Shown here piece after piece: positions 54,923 to 62,524 of a stretch of DNA of 64,000 nucleotides. A program made the position numbers and the translations under genes. How positions within the stretch are numbered: position 1 is the first letter of the stretch; each line of letters starts with the position of its first letter. Origin of the DNA: Chthonobacter rhizosphaerae. GTDB taxonomy: Bacteria > Pseudomonadota > Alphaproteobacteria > Rhizobiales > Pleomorphomonadaceae. The stretch lies in the NCBI RefSeq assembly GCF_013839525.1, contig NZ_JACDIS010000016.1, positions 1 to 64,000 of the forward strand, read 5' to 3'. The notes beneath the pieces are model-generated. The model saw nothing but the letters and a program-made list of their open reading frames with translations, made no database searches and was not told the DNA's origin.

Positions 54923-57088
54923 ATGATGAAGAAGCCGTCCTTCGCCGACATCCCCTACCGCCTTGTCCAGCCGGCCGCCCGTCCGGACGCCACCGACGTG
55001 TGGACCACGCCGGAGGAGATCGACGTGAAGCCGATCTACACGGCCGCCGACGTGGAAGGCCTCAGGCACCCGCACACCTTCCCGGGCCTGCCGCCGTTCG
55101 TGCGCGGGCCCTATCCGACCATGTACGTGCAGCAGCCCTGGACGATCCGCCAGTACGCGGGCTTCTCCACGGCGGAGGACTCGAACGCCTTCTACCGGCG
55201 CAACCTGGAGCAGGGCCAGAAGGGCCTCTCGGTCGCCTTCGACCTCGCCACCCATCGGGGCTACGACAGCGATCATCCGCGCGTCGCCGGCGACGTCGGC
55301 ATGGCGGGCGTCGCCATCGACTCCATCTACGATATGCGCATCCTGTTCGACCGCATCCCGCTCGACCAGATGTCCGTGTCCATGACCATGAACGGGGCGG
55401 TCCTGCCGATCCTGGCGCTGTTCGTGGTGGCGGCGGAGGAGCAGGGCGTCGGGCCGGAGAAGCTGTCCGGGACCATTCAGAACGACATCCTGAAGGAGTT
55501 CATGGTCCGGAACACCTACATCTATCCGCCCGTGCCCTCCATGCGGATCATCTCGGACATCTTCGGCTACACCAGCCAGCACATGCCGAAGTTCAACTCG
55601 ATCTCCATCTCCGGCTACCACATGCAGGAGGCCGGCGCGACGGCGGACCTGGAACTCGCCTATACGCTGGCGGACGGCATCGAGTACATCCGCGCGGGGC
55701 TCGCCGCCGGGCTGAAGGTGGACAAGTTCGCGCCGCGGCTGTCGTTCTTCTGGGCCATCGGCATGAACTTCTTCATGGAGGTGGCCAAGATGCGGGCGGC
55801 CCGCCTGCTCTGGTCCATCCTGGTGAAGCGCGAGTTCGACCCCAAGGACGACCGCGCGCTCAGCCTGCGCACCCATTCGCAGACGTCCGGCTGGTCGCTG
55901 ACGGCGCAGGACGTCTACAACAACGTGGTGCGCACCTGCGTCGAAGCCATGGCGGCGACCCAGGGGCACACACAGTCGCTGCACACCAACGGCCTTGACG
56001 AAGCCCTGGCGCTGCCGACCGACTTCTCCGCCCGCATCGCCCGAAACACCCAGATCGTGCTGGCCGAGGAGACCGGCAACACCAAGATGATCGATCCCTG
56101 GGGCGGCAGCTACTACGTGGAGAAGCTGACCTACGACCTCGCCAACCGGGCGCTCGCCCACATCAAGGAGGTGGAGGATCTGGGCGGCATGGCGAAGGCT
56201 ATCGAGGCGGGCATCCCGAAGCTCCGCATCGAGGAAGCGGCCGCCAAGACCCAGGCGCGTATCGACAGCGGCGCCCAGCCGGTGATCGGCGTCAACAAAT
56301 ACCGGCCGGGCGGCGAGGACGACATCCACCTCCTGAAGGTGGACAACTCCGCCGTGCGGACCGCCCAGATCGCCAAGCTGGAGCGGCTGCGCGCCGAGCG
56401 CGACCCGAAGGCGGTGGAGGCCGCGCTCGCCGCCCTGACCCGGGCGGCGGGGGAGGGCACCGGCAACCTGCTGGCCCTCGCCATCGAGGCGGGACGCGCC
56501 AAGGCGACGGTGGGCGAGATCAGCCTCGCCCTGGAAACGGTGTGGGGGCGGCACAAGGCGGAGATCCGGGCGATCTCCGGCGTCTACAAGCGGGAGGCGG
56601 CGCGCATGACCGACGTGATGAAGCGCGTGCAGGACGCCGTGACGGCGTTCGAGGAGAACGACGGCCGCAGGCCGCGCATCCTTGTCGCCAAGATGGGCCA
56701 GGACGGGCACGACCGCGGCCAGAAGGTGATCGCCTCGGCCTTCGCGGACCTCGGCTTCGACGTGGACATCGGACCGCTGTTCGCGACGCCCGACGAGGCG
56801 GCGCGCCAGGCGGTGGAGAACGACGTGCACGTGGTGGGCGTGTCCTCGCTGGCCGCCGGACACCTGACCCTGGTGCCGGCGCTGAAGCAGGCGCTGACCG
56901 AGCAGGGCCGGCCGGACATCATGATCGTCGTTGGCGGCGTGATCCCGCCGCAGGACTACCCGGCCCTCGAGGAGGCGGGCGCGGCGGCCATCTTCCCGCC
57001 GGGCACGGTGATCGCGGAGGCGGCCGAGAAGCTGCTGGCGAAGCTGAGCGCGCAGCTCGGTTACGAGGGGCGCGCGGCGGCGGAGTGA
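54923..57088 (+). CDS. mutB: methylmalonyl-CoA mutase large (catalytic) subunit
   Basis: B12-dependent isomerisation of (R)-methylmalonyl-CoA to succinyl-CoA, 721 residues. Barrel motifs: [57 protein letters not shown] and [20 protein letters not shown]. The C-terminal cobalamin motif is GQDGHDRG (DxHxxG). GGGGGA precedes the ATG at 54923; starts at 54902 (GTG) and 54908 are alternatives overlapping mutA. MeaB, its chaperone, is encoded at 46.4 kb. Confidence 0.97.
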   Translation: MMKKPSFADIPYRLVQPAARPDATDVWTTPEEIDVKPIYTAADVEGLRHPHTFPGLPPFVRGPYPTMYVQQPWTIRQYAGFSTAEDSNAFYRRNLEQGQKGLSVAFDLATHRGYDSDHPRVAGDVGMAGVAIDSIYDMRILFDRIPLDQMSVSMTMNGAVLPILALFVVAAEEQGVGPEKLSGTIQNDILKEFMVRNTYIYPPVPSMRIISDIFGYTSQHMPKFNSISISGYHMQEAGATADLELAYTLADGIEYIRAGLAAGLKVDKFAPRLSFFWAIGMNFFMEVAKMRAARLLWSILVKREFDPKDDRALSLRTHSQTSGWSLTAQDVYNNVVRTCVEAMAATQGHTQSLHTNGLDEALALPTDFSARIARNTQIVLAEETGNTKMIDPWGGSYYVEKLTYDLANRALAHIKEVEDLGGMAKAIEAGIPKLRIEEAAAKTQARIDSGAQPVIGVNKYRPGGEDDIHLLKVDNSAVRTAQIAKLERLRAERDPKAVEAALAALTRAAGEGTGNLLALAIEAGRAKATVGEISLALETVWGRHKAEIRAISGVYKREAARMTDVMKRVQDAVTAFEENDGRRPRILVAKMGQDGHDRGQKVIASAFADLGFDVDIGPLFATPDEAARQAVENDVHVVGVSSLAAGHLTLVPALKQALTEQGRPDIMIVVGGVIPPQDYPALEEAGAAAIFPPGTVIAEAAEKLLAKLSAQLGYEGRAAAE

Positions 57089-57099
57089 GGCGCGGTTGC

Positions 57100-57124
57100 G
57101 GGCGGGCCTTGTGCTCGCCCGCCC
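57100..57124 (+). terminator. weak GC hairpin after mutB
   Basis: GGGCGGGC (57100-57107) pairs with GCCCGCCC (57117-57124) around a 9-base loop, 12 bases after the mutB stop. No T run follows. It may separate mutB from the vapBC promoter. Confidence 0.4.
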
Positions 57125-57137
57125 CTCGCCCTAGATT

Positions 57138-57163
57138 GGTAGAAGCATATGGAAACTTCTACC
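57138..57163. promoter_or_regulatory. inverted repeat over the vapB start codon, candidate autoregulatory operator
   Basis: GGTAGAAG (57138-57145) and CTTCTACC (57156-57163) are exact inverted arms around 10 bases that contain the ATG at 57149. TAGATT at 57132-57137 could be the -10 box. Toxin-antitoxin operons are commonly autorepressed at such sites. Confidence 0.6.
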
Positions 57164-57433
57164 GTGCTGAATATCAAGGACCCACGCGCCCATGAGTTGG
57201 CCCGGGAACTGGCCGAACGGCGCGGCGTGAGCATGACCAGGGCGGTAGTCGATGCCCTGGAGAAGGATCTCGACGCCGTCCGTGCTGCGGATCACGACGC
57301 CGTGGCCGCGCGCCAGGAAAAACTGCTCGCGGCCGTCCGCCAGTTCTGGGCGGACAAGGGGCTGACGCCTGGCGGCACGACCATGGCGGAAATCGATGCG
57401 GAGATGTACGACGAGGACGGTCGTCCGCGATGA
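57149..57433 (+). CDS. vapB: VapB-type antitoxin (Rv0623-like)
   Basis: A 94-residue antitoxin. The N-terminal DNA-binding part reads TVLNIKDPRAHELARELAER, typical of the PSK/Rv0623-like family, with RGVSMTRAVVDALEKDL next and an acidic C-terminal tail (EIDAEMYDEDGRPR) that would wrap the toxin. Its stop overlaps vapC by four bases (ATGA). It probably binds the dyad that spans its own start codon. Confidence 0.9.
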   Translation: METSTVLNIKDPRAHELARELAERRGVSMTRAVVDALEKDLDAVRAADHDAVAARQEKLLAAVRQFWADKGLTPGGTTMAEIDAEMYDEDGRPR

Positions 57434-57822
57434 TCCTCGACACGTCAGCGGTGCTCGCCATCCTGACGCGGGAACCGGAGGCGGAGCGTCTCGTCGCGGC
57501 GATGGCCAGGACCGACCGTCCGCTGATGTCGGCCGGTTCGGCGGTCGAACTCGGGATCGTGTGCGCCCGTCGGGAGCCGGTCCTTCCGCGTACCGTCTAC
57601 GAGGACTGGCTGGACCTCTTCGGCGTCACCATCGTTCCCGTCGACGCCGATCAGGTGCGGCTCGCCTGGGCGGCTTTCGAGGCCTATGGCAAGGGGCGGC
57701 ATCCGGCGGGGCTCAACTTCGGCGACTGCTTCGCCTATGCGCTCGCCCGCCAGCGCGGACTGCCGCTGCTCTTCAAGGGCGCGGACTTCTCCCGGACCGA
57801 CATCGCCACAGTGGCCTATTGA
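57430..57822 (+). CDS. vapC: VapC-type PIN-domain ribonuclease toxin
   Basis: A 130-residue PIN nuclease. Acidic catalytic residues are Asp4 (MILDTSAVLA), Glu40 (SAVELG), Asp99 (FGDCFAYALA) and Asp119 (KGADFSRTD). It is expected to cleave RNA when unbound from VapB. Translationally coupled to vapB. Confidence 0.93.
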   Translation: MILDTSAVLAILTREPEAERLVAAMARTDRPLMSAGSAVELGIVCARREPVLPRTVYEDWLDLFGVTIVPVDADQVRLAWAAFEAYGKGRHPAGLNFGDCFAYALARQRGLPLLFKGADFSRTDIATVAY

Positions 57823-57895
57823 GACGCCGCCGCGCGCCCGGCGCGGCACCACCCCCACGTGGTGGGCTGCAATCCGCACTGAGGGCAGCCTGACG

Positions 57896-58558
57896 TCAGG
57901 ACAGCGACGTCAGGCCCTTCAGGTCCTTCAGGACGGCGGCGGGGGCCATGTCGGGGTACTCGTCCACGGCGCCGGCGCGGTTGATCCAGACGGTGCGGAA
58001 GCCGAACCGGGACGCGCCCGCCACATCCCAGCGGTTGGACGACTGGAAGGAGATCGCGTTCGGGAACACCCGGTAGCGGGTGGTGGCGATCTCGTAGACG
58101 CGCGGGTCGGGCTTGTAGATGCGGATCTCGTCGACCGAGAGCACGTCGTCGATCACCGACTCCAGGCCGGCGGCCCGGACGGCCTGGTCCAGCATGCGGG
58201 GCGAGCCGTTGGAGAGGATCGCGAGGCGCGCGCCGTCGGCCTTCAGGTCCTTCAGGACGTGCGGCACCTCCGGGTAGCAGTCGAGCGTCCGGTAGGCGTC
58301 GAGCAGCGTGTCGCGCAGGCTCCGGTCGGCGGACGGGTAGGCGGCGAAGGCGGTGTCGAGCGCGTCCTCGGTCAGGTGCCAGAAGCTCTTGTAGGTGCCG
58401 GCCAGGGTGCGCACCCAGGAGTACTCGAGCTGCTTCTGTCGCCAGAGGTCCGACAGGCGCTGGGCGTCCGGCCCGAGGGCGGCCGCGTGGCGGCGGACGG
58501 CAGCATGCACGTCGAACACGGTTCCATAGGCGTCGAACACATAAACCGCGAATGCCAT
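57896..58558 (-). CDS. haloacid dehalogenase, type II
   Basis: A 220-residue HAD hydrolase. Nucleophile Asp9 in YVFDAYGTVFD, then ILSNGSPRML (motif II), YKPDPRVYEIA (Lys) and FQSSNRWDVAGASRFGF with the SSN-x-WD signature of L-2-haloacid dehalogenases. It converts 2-haloacids to hydroxyacids in the family. It is divergent from the aminotransferase gene. A palindrome CCTGACGTCAGG (57889-57900) covers its stop codon. Confidence 0.93.
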   Translation of the reverse strand: MAFAVYVFDAYGTVFDVHAAVRRHAAALGPDAQRLSDLWRQKQLEYSWVRTLAGTYKSFWHLTEDALDTAFAAYPSADRSLRDTLLDAYRTLDCYPEVPHVLKDLKADGARLAILSNGSPRMLDQAVRAAGLESVIDDVLSVDEIRIYKPDPRVYEIATTRYRVFPNAISFQSSNRWDVAGASRFGFRTVWINRAGAVDEYPDMAPAAVLKDLKGLTSLS

Positions 58559-58728
58559 GGATCAATCTCCCACGATGGCGGCCGGCTTTCGCCGCCTTCC
58601 ACCGGGGCGGACCTTATCCGACCGGGCGGCGGGTGCACAGTCGCTGCTTCGGACAGGTTGACCGCCGCCGCCGGAAAGCCTTGAGTAGCGGCCCCGCGCC
58701 GACGCGCACCTTGGGAGTGACGGACACC

Positions 58729-59583
58729 ATGGCTGAGTGGTCGAAGACCTGGACGTTTCTGGACGGCGCCTGGCACGAGGGCAACGTGCCGATCATGGGG
58801 CCGCGCACCCACGCCTTCTGGCTGGGATCGTCCGTGTTCGACGGGGCGCGGTTCTTCGACGGCGTCGCCCCGGACCTCGACCTCCACTGCCGGCGCGTGA
58901 ACCGGAGCGCCGAGGCGCTGGGCTTGATGGCCACTAGGCGCCCGGAGGAGATCGCCGAAATCGCCCGCGACGGCTTCACCCGCTTCGACGGCAGGACGGC
59001 GCTCTACGTGCGGCCGACCTACTGGGCGGAGGAGGGCGGCTTCATGTCCGTGCCGCCGCTCGCCGAAAGCACGCGCTTCGCCATGGTGCTCTACGAAGCG
59101 CCCCTGCCGGAGCCGACCGGCTTCTCGGCGACGACGACGCGCTTCCGCCGGCCGCTGCCGGAGACCGCCCCGCTCGACGCCAAGGCCGGCTGCCTCTACC
59201 CGAACAACGGGCGGGCACTGATGGAGGCCAAGTCCAAGGGTTACGACAACGCGCTCGTCTGCGACATGCTCGGCAACGTCGCCGAGTTCGCCACCGCGAA
59301 CGTGTTCATCGTCAAGGACGGGGCGGTGCTGACGCCGGCGGCGAACGGCACCTTCCTGGCGGGCATCACGCGGAGCCGGGTGGCCGATCTTCTGCGCAAG
59401 GACGGCTTCGCCGTCCACGAGACGATCGTGAAGGTGTCGGACGTGCTGGAAGCCGACGAGATCTTCGCGTCGGGCAACTATTCCAAGGTGATGCCGGTGA
59501 CGCGGTTCGAGGATCGCGACCTGCAGCCGGGGCCTGTGGCGCGCCGGGCGCGAGAGCTCTACTTCGACTTCGCGCATTCGTGA
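58729..59583 (+). CDS. class IV (branched-chain-type) aminotransferase
   Basis: A 284-residue PLP enzyme. The fold IV features are FLDGAWHEGNVPIMGPRTHA, GSSVFDGARFFDG, LYVRPTYWAEEG, the PLP lysine region APLDAKAGCLYPNN, and VAEFATANVFIVKDG. It transaminates branched-chain or D-amino acids. The ATG at 58729 is used; a GTG at 58717 is possible. Family membership is clear, substrate is not. Confidence 0.92.
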   Translation: MAEWSKTWTFLDGAWHEGNVPIMGPRTHAFWLGSSVFDGARFFDGVAPDLDLHCRRVNRSAEALGLMATRRPEEIAEIARDGFTRFDGRTALYVRPTYWAEEGGFMSVPPLAESTRFAMVLYEAPLPEPTGFSATTTRFRRPLPETAPLDAKAGCLYPNNGRALMEAKSKGYDNALVCDMLGNVAEFATANVFIVKDGAVLTPAANGTFLAGITRSRVADLLRKDGFAVHETIVKVSDVLEADEIFASGNYSKVMPVTRFEDRDLQPGPVARRARELYFDFAHS

Positions 59584-59690
59584 CCGGATCGGCGGGCCGA
59601 AACCGCCGTTCTGCGTACTCGGCAGCACCTCCGCGCCTTGACGATCCCGTCCCCGGCCCCACCATCGAGCGGGTCAACCGGGAGACGGCC

Positions 59691-60425
59691 ATGCTGAAGA
59701 CCGCGCTTGCCTTCGCGACCCTCTTGATCCTTTCGCCGCTGGCGGTCGAGCACCCGGCTGCGGCCGAGGAGGTGGACCTGGAACTGGTGCTCGCCGCCGA
59801 CGGGTCCGGCTCCATCGACGACGACGAACTCGCCCTCCAGCGGCGCGGCTATGCGGACGCCATCATGAGCCGGGAGGTGCTGGACGCCATCCAGGCGGGC
59901 CTCACCGGCCGGATCGCCGTCGCCTACGTGGAATGGGGCGGCCCGACCTCCCAGCACGTGATCGTGGACTGGTCGGTCGTGTCGGACGAGGCGTCCGCCA
60001 AGGTGTTCGCCGACAAGCTGGTGACGCGCCCTCGGGCGGCCTACGGCTACAACTCCATCTCGGCGGCGATCGACTTTTCCGTCTATCTGATCGAGAACAA
60101 CGCCTACGAGGGCCTGAAGGCCGTGATCGACGTCTCCGGCGACGGCCCGAACATCGGCGGCCGGCCGGTGCAGGTGTCCCGCGACGAGGCGGTGGCCAAG
60201 GGCGTGACGATCAACGGCCTCGTCATCCAGCGGCCGGGCGGCATGGTGCGGCGGGTCAACGGCGAGCCCCTCAGCGCGCACTACGAACGCGACGTGATCG
60301 GCGGCCCGGGCGCCTTCGTGGTGGTGGCGGACGAGACGACCAGTTTTCCCGAAGCTGTTCGCCGCAAGATGGTGCTGGAGATCGCCGCCAACGACACCGC
60401 GCCGGCGGCGACCCGGGTCGATTAG
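59691..60425 (+). CDS. DUF1194 secreted VWA-like protein
   Basis: A 244-residue exported protein with a signal peptide (cleavage near AAAEE, about residue 26) and a von Willebrand A-type metal site: D37-G-S-G-S41 in LAADGSGSIDDDE. Further segments YVEWGGPTSQHVIVDW, AIDFSVYLIENN and VIDVSGDGPNIGG fit DUF1194. Function unknown. The ATG at 59691 follows GGGAG. Confidence 0.9.
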   Translation: MLKTALAFATLLILSPLAVEHPAAAEEVDLELVLAADGSGSIDDDELALQRRGYADAIMSREVLDAIQAGLTGRIAVAYVEWGGPTSQHVIVDWSVVSDEASAKVFADKLVTRPRAAYGYNSISAAIDFSVYLIENNAYEGLKAVIDVSGDGPNIGGRPVQVSRDEAVAKGVTINGLVIQRPGGMVRRVNGEPLSAHYERDVIGGPGAFVVVADETTSFPEAVRRKMVLEIAANDTAPAATRVD

Positions 60426-60459
60426 ACCGCACCCTGGTCGCCGTTCGTCCGGCGTCGGC

Positions 60460-60993
60460 TCAAGGGCTGTCTTCGGCGACGAGCGGCCTCAGGTGAACGC
60501 GCGCGGCGTCGGACACCCTGCGGTCCTCGGCGACCTCGAAAGCCGCCTTTCGACGGCGGCACGGACCGACGTAGCCGGACTTCAGGGTCAGGTAGTCGCG
60601 CGGCTGCGTAATCAGCGTCGAGATCTTGGCGAGCAGGAGCCCGCCGGTGACGGGGCTCTTCAGGATGTGATCCGCGCCGGCGGAGATCGCTCGGCGCGCG
60701 CCGTCCGTGGTGCTGCCGGTCGCCACGACGAGGGCGGCGAACATGCGGTTCGGCAGGGCCGCGTCGTTGCGCAGCTTCTGAATCAGCGGGAAGCCCTCCG
60801 GGTTCGGCATGATCACCGTCTGGATCAGAACATCGAGGCGGGTCGCCCGCATGAGCGTGTAGGCGTCGTTCTCGTCATGTTGCTCGACGACGGACGTGAA
60901 GCCGTGCTCGATCAGCATCTTGGCGACCGGACGGGTCAGGAAGCCCTGACCGACGACAAGAATGCGGCACTTGGCGAGGCTCGAGCTATCCAT
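60460..60993 (-). CDS. response-regulator-like protein with a degenerate receiver (pseudo-receiver)
   Basis: A 177-residue protein, receiver-like fold about 10-130 and a basic C-terminal tail. The acidic pair normally in LVVDD reads ILVVGQGF (Gly15-Gln16), and the phosphorylated Asp position before MP reads Thr59 (LIQTVIMP). The conserved Lys is present (Lys112 in LKSP). It cannot be phosphorylated in the usual way and may work by protein contacts. No histidine kinase is nearby. Confidence 0.85.
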   Translation of the reverse strand: MDSSSLAKCRILVVGQGFLTRPVAKMLIEHGFTSVVEQHDENDAYTLMRATRLDVLIQTVIMPNPEGFPLIQKLRNDAALPNRMFAALVVATGSTTDGARRAISAGADHILKSPVTGGLLLAKISTLITQPRDYLTLKSGYVGPCRRRKAAFEVAEDRRVSDAARVHLRPLVAEDSP

Positions 60994-61100
60994 TGCGTGT
61001 TCCCTATCCTTTACTCTGCACCCAAACTATCCGGGCAGATCTGAAGGACGGGTTTCAGATAAATATGCAGTAAACTGAAGGTATTTCTGTGGTTACAGGA

Positions 61101-61134
61101 CAATAAAGGCGGCCGCCCGAAGAGGGCGGCCGCC
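61101..61134 (-). terminator. rho-independent terminator of sodB
   Basis: A perfect 10-bp stem GGCGGCCGCC (61108-61117) / GGCGGCCGCC (61125-61134) with a 7-base loop. On the minus strand it is followed by TTTATTG. It lies just after the sodB stop at 61157. Confidence 0.85.
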
Positions 61135-61156
61135 GGATGACGGGCAAGCGTGAGGA

Positions 61157-61750
61157 TCAGGCCTTGCTGTAGAGCTCGGCCACGTAGTCCCAGTTCACCA
61201 GATTGTCGAAGAAGGCTTCCAGGTACTTCGGCCGCAGGTTGCGGTAGTCGATGTAGTAGGAATGCTCCCAGACGTCGACGCCGAGGATCGGGGTGGCGCC
61301 GTGCACCAGCGGGTTCTCGCCGTTCGGGGTCTTGGTGACGACGAGCTTGCCGTCCTTGACGGCGAGCCAGGCCCAGCCGGAGCCGAACTGGGTGACGCCG
61401 GCCTGGATGAAGTCCTCGCGCAGCTTGGAGACCGAGCCGAAGTCCTCGACGATCTTCTTCTCCAACTCGCCCGGAATGGCGCCGCCGCCGTTCGGCTTCA
61501 TCCACTTCCAGAAATGGATGTGGTTGTAGTGCTGGCCGGCGTTGTTGAAGAGGCCCGCATTCTTGCCGAAGGAGCCCACGACGACCTCCTCCACGCTCTT
61601 GCCCTCGAATTCGGTGCCCTTGAGGAGGTTGTTGCCGTTGTTCACGTAAGCGAGGTGATGCTTGTCGTGATGGAACTCCAGGGTCTCGCGCGACATGTAG
61701 GGCGCCAGCGCGTCATAGGAGTAGGGAAGTTCGGGCAGTTCGAAGGCCAT
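61157..61750 (-). CDS. sodB: iron superoxide dismutase
   Basis: Removes superoxide, 197 residues. Metal ligands appear in FHHDKHHLAYV (His), GQHYNHIHFWKW (His) and VDVWEHSYYIDYRN (Asp, His). The Gln in NNAGQHYNH and GSGWAWL favour Fe over Mn type; cambialistic use is possible. GGAG precedes the ATG at 61750. Cytoplasmic, no signal. A strong terminator follows. Confidence 0.95.
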   Translation of the reverse strand: MAFELPELPYSYDALAPYMSRETLEFHHDKHHLAYVNNGNNLLKGTEFEGKSVEEVVVGSFGKNAGLFNNAGQHYNHIHFWKWMKPNGGGAIPGELEKKIVEDFGSVSKLREDFIQAGVTQFGSGWAWLAVKDGKLVVTKTPNGENPLVHGATPILGVDVWEHSYYIDYRNLRPKYLEAFFDNLVNWDYVAELYSKA

Positions 61751-61922
61751 GAAACGTCTCCTTGAGATTGGATCAGGGACGAAAGGGGCGGGCGTCGCGG
61801 TGGAGGTCGACCGCTGGCCGGGACCATAGAGGCTCGACCCGGAACGGGCAACGCCGCTCACCGGATTTAGGGCTGCGACAGCCTCGCCAGAAGGCCGATC
61901 GACTGGAAAAATCGTCTATTGT

Positions 61923-62456
61923 TCAACGGCGCTTGAGGAAAGTGACCTCCACCTTGCCGACCGTGAGGCCGAGGAAGCGCACCGCCGCGGTGTTGAGGAG
62001 CGTCGTTTCGTCGATCAGCCGGAGGGTGTCCTCGAACCGCAGCTTCAGCGGCTTGCCGTCGGTGCCGGTGACCTCGGCCACGTAGCCCATGCGGACGACC
62101 CCGCCCTCCGCCCGGACCGGCACGACCCCGGCGACGCGGCTGCGCTGGCCGTCGTAGGTGGCGGGGCCGGTCTTGTCGAACCGCCAGACCGCCGTCTCCT
62201 TCTGGCCGTCCGCATAGGCGATGTATTCGGTCAGTATCAGCGTCCGCCCGTCGAACGTGCCGACCGTGTCGACCGTGAAGGGGCGGCGGACCCCGGCGAG
62301 ATCGCTCTCGAACAGGCCCTCGCCCCGGGTGCGGCCGGTGAAGAAGTCCTCCAGGACGAGCGGCGGACCGTCCGCCGCGGCGGCGGCGCGGGGGAGGGCG
62401 GGGGCCAGCAGGGCGCCGAGGGCGAAGCGGCCGAGGGCGCGGCGATCGACGGGCAT
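61923..62456 (-). CDS. DUF3833-type periplasmic protein
   Basis: A 177-residue exported protein with a signal peptide (RRALGRFALGALLAPALPRA). DUF3833 pattern: LEDFFTGRTRGEGLFESD, FDGRTLILTEYIAYADGQKE and LLNTAAVRFLGLTVGKVEVTF. Function unknown. It lies on the same strand as the oligopeptidase gene, 68 bases downstream of it. Confidence 0.82.
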   Translation of the reverse strand: MPVDRRALGRFALGALLAPALPRAAAAADGPPLVLEDFFTGRTRGEGLFESDLAGVRRPFTVDTVGTFDGRTLILTEYIAYADGQKETAVWRFDKTGPATYDGQRSRVAGVVPVRAEGGVVRMGYVAEVTGTDGKPLKLRFEDTLRLIDETTLLNTAAVRFLGLTVGKVEVTFLKRR

Positions 62457-62524
62457 GGACGGTCTCCGGGTGCGGTGTCTTCACCGATACGCGGAGACCG
62501 CCGCGGCCGATCAGCCGCTTGCGA

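Noticed and set aside
57889-57900. CCTGACGTCAGG palindrome as an operator
   Set aside because: It covers the stop codon of the dehalogenase gene; a regulatory role is unlikely and 12-bp palindromes can occur by chance.
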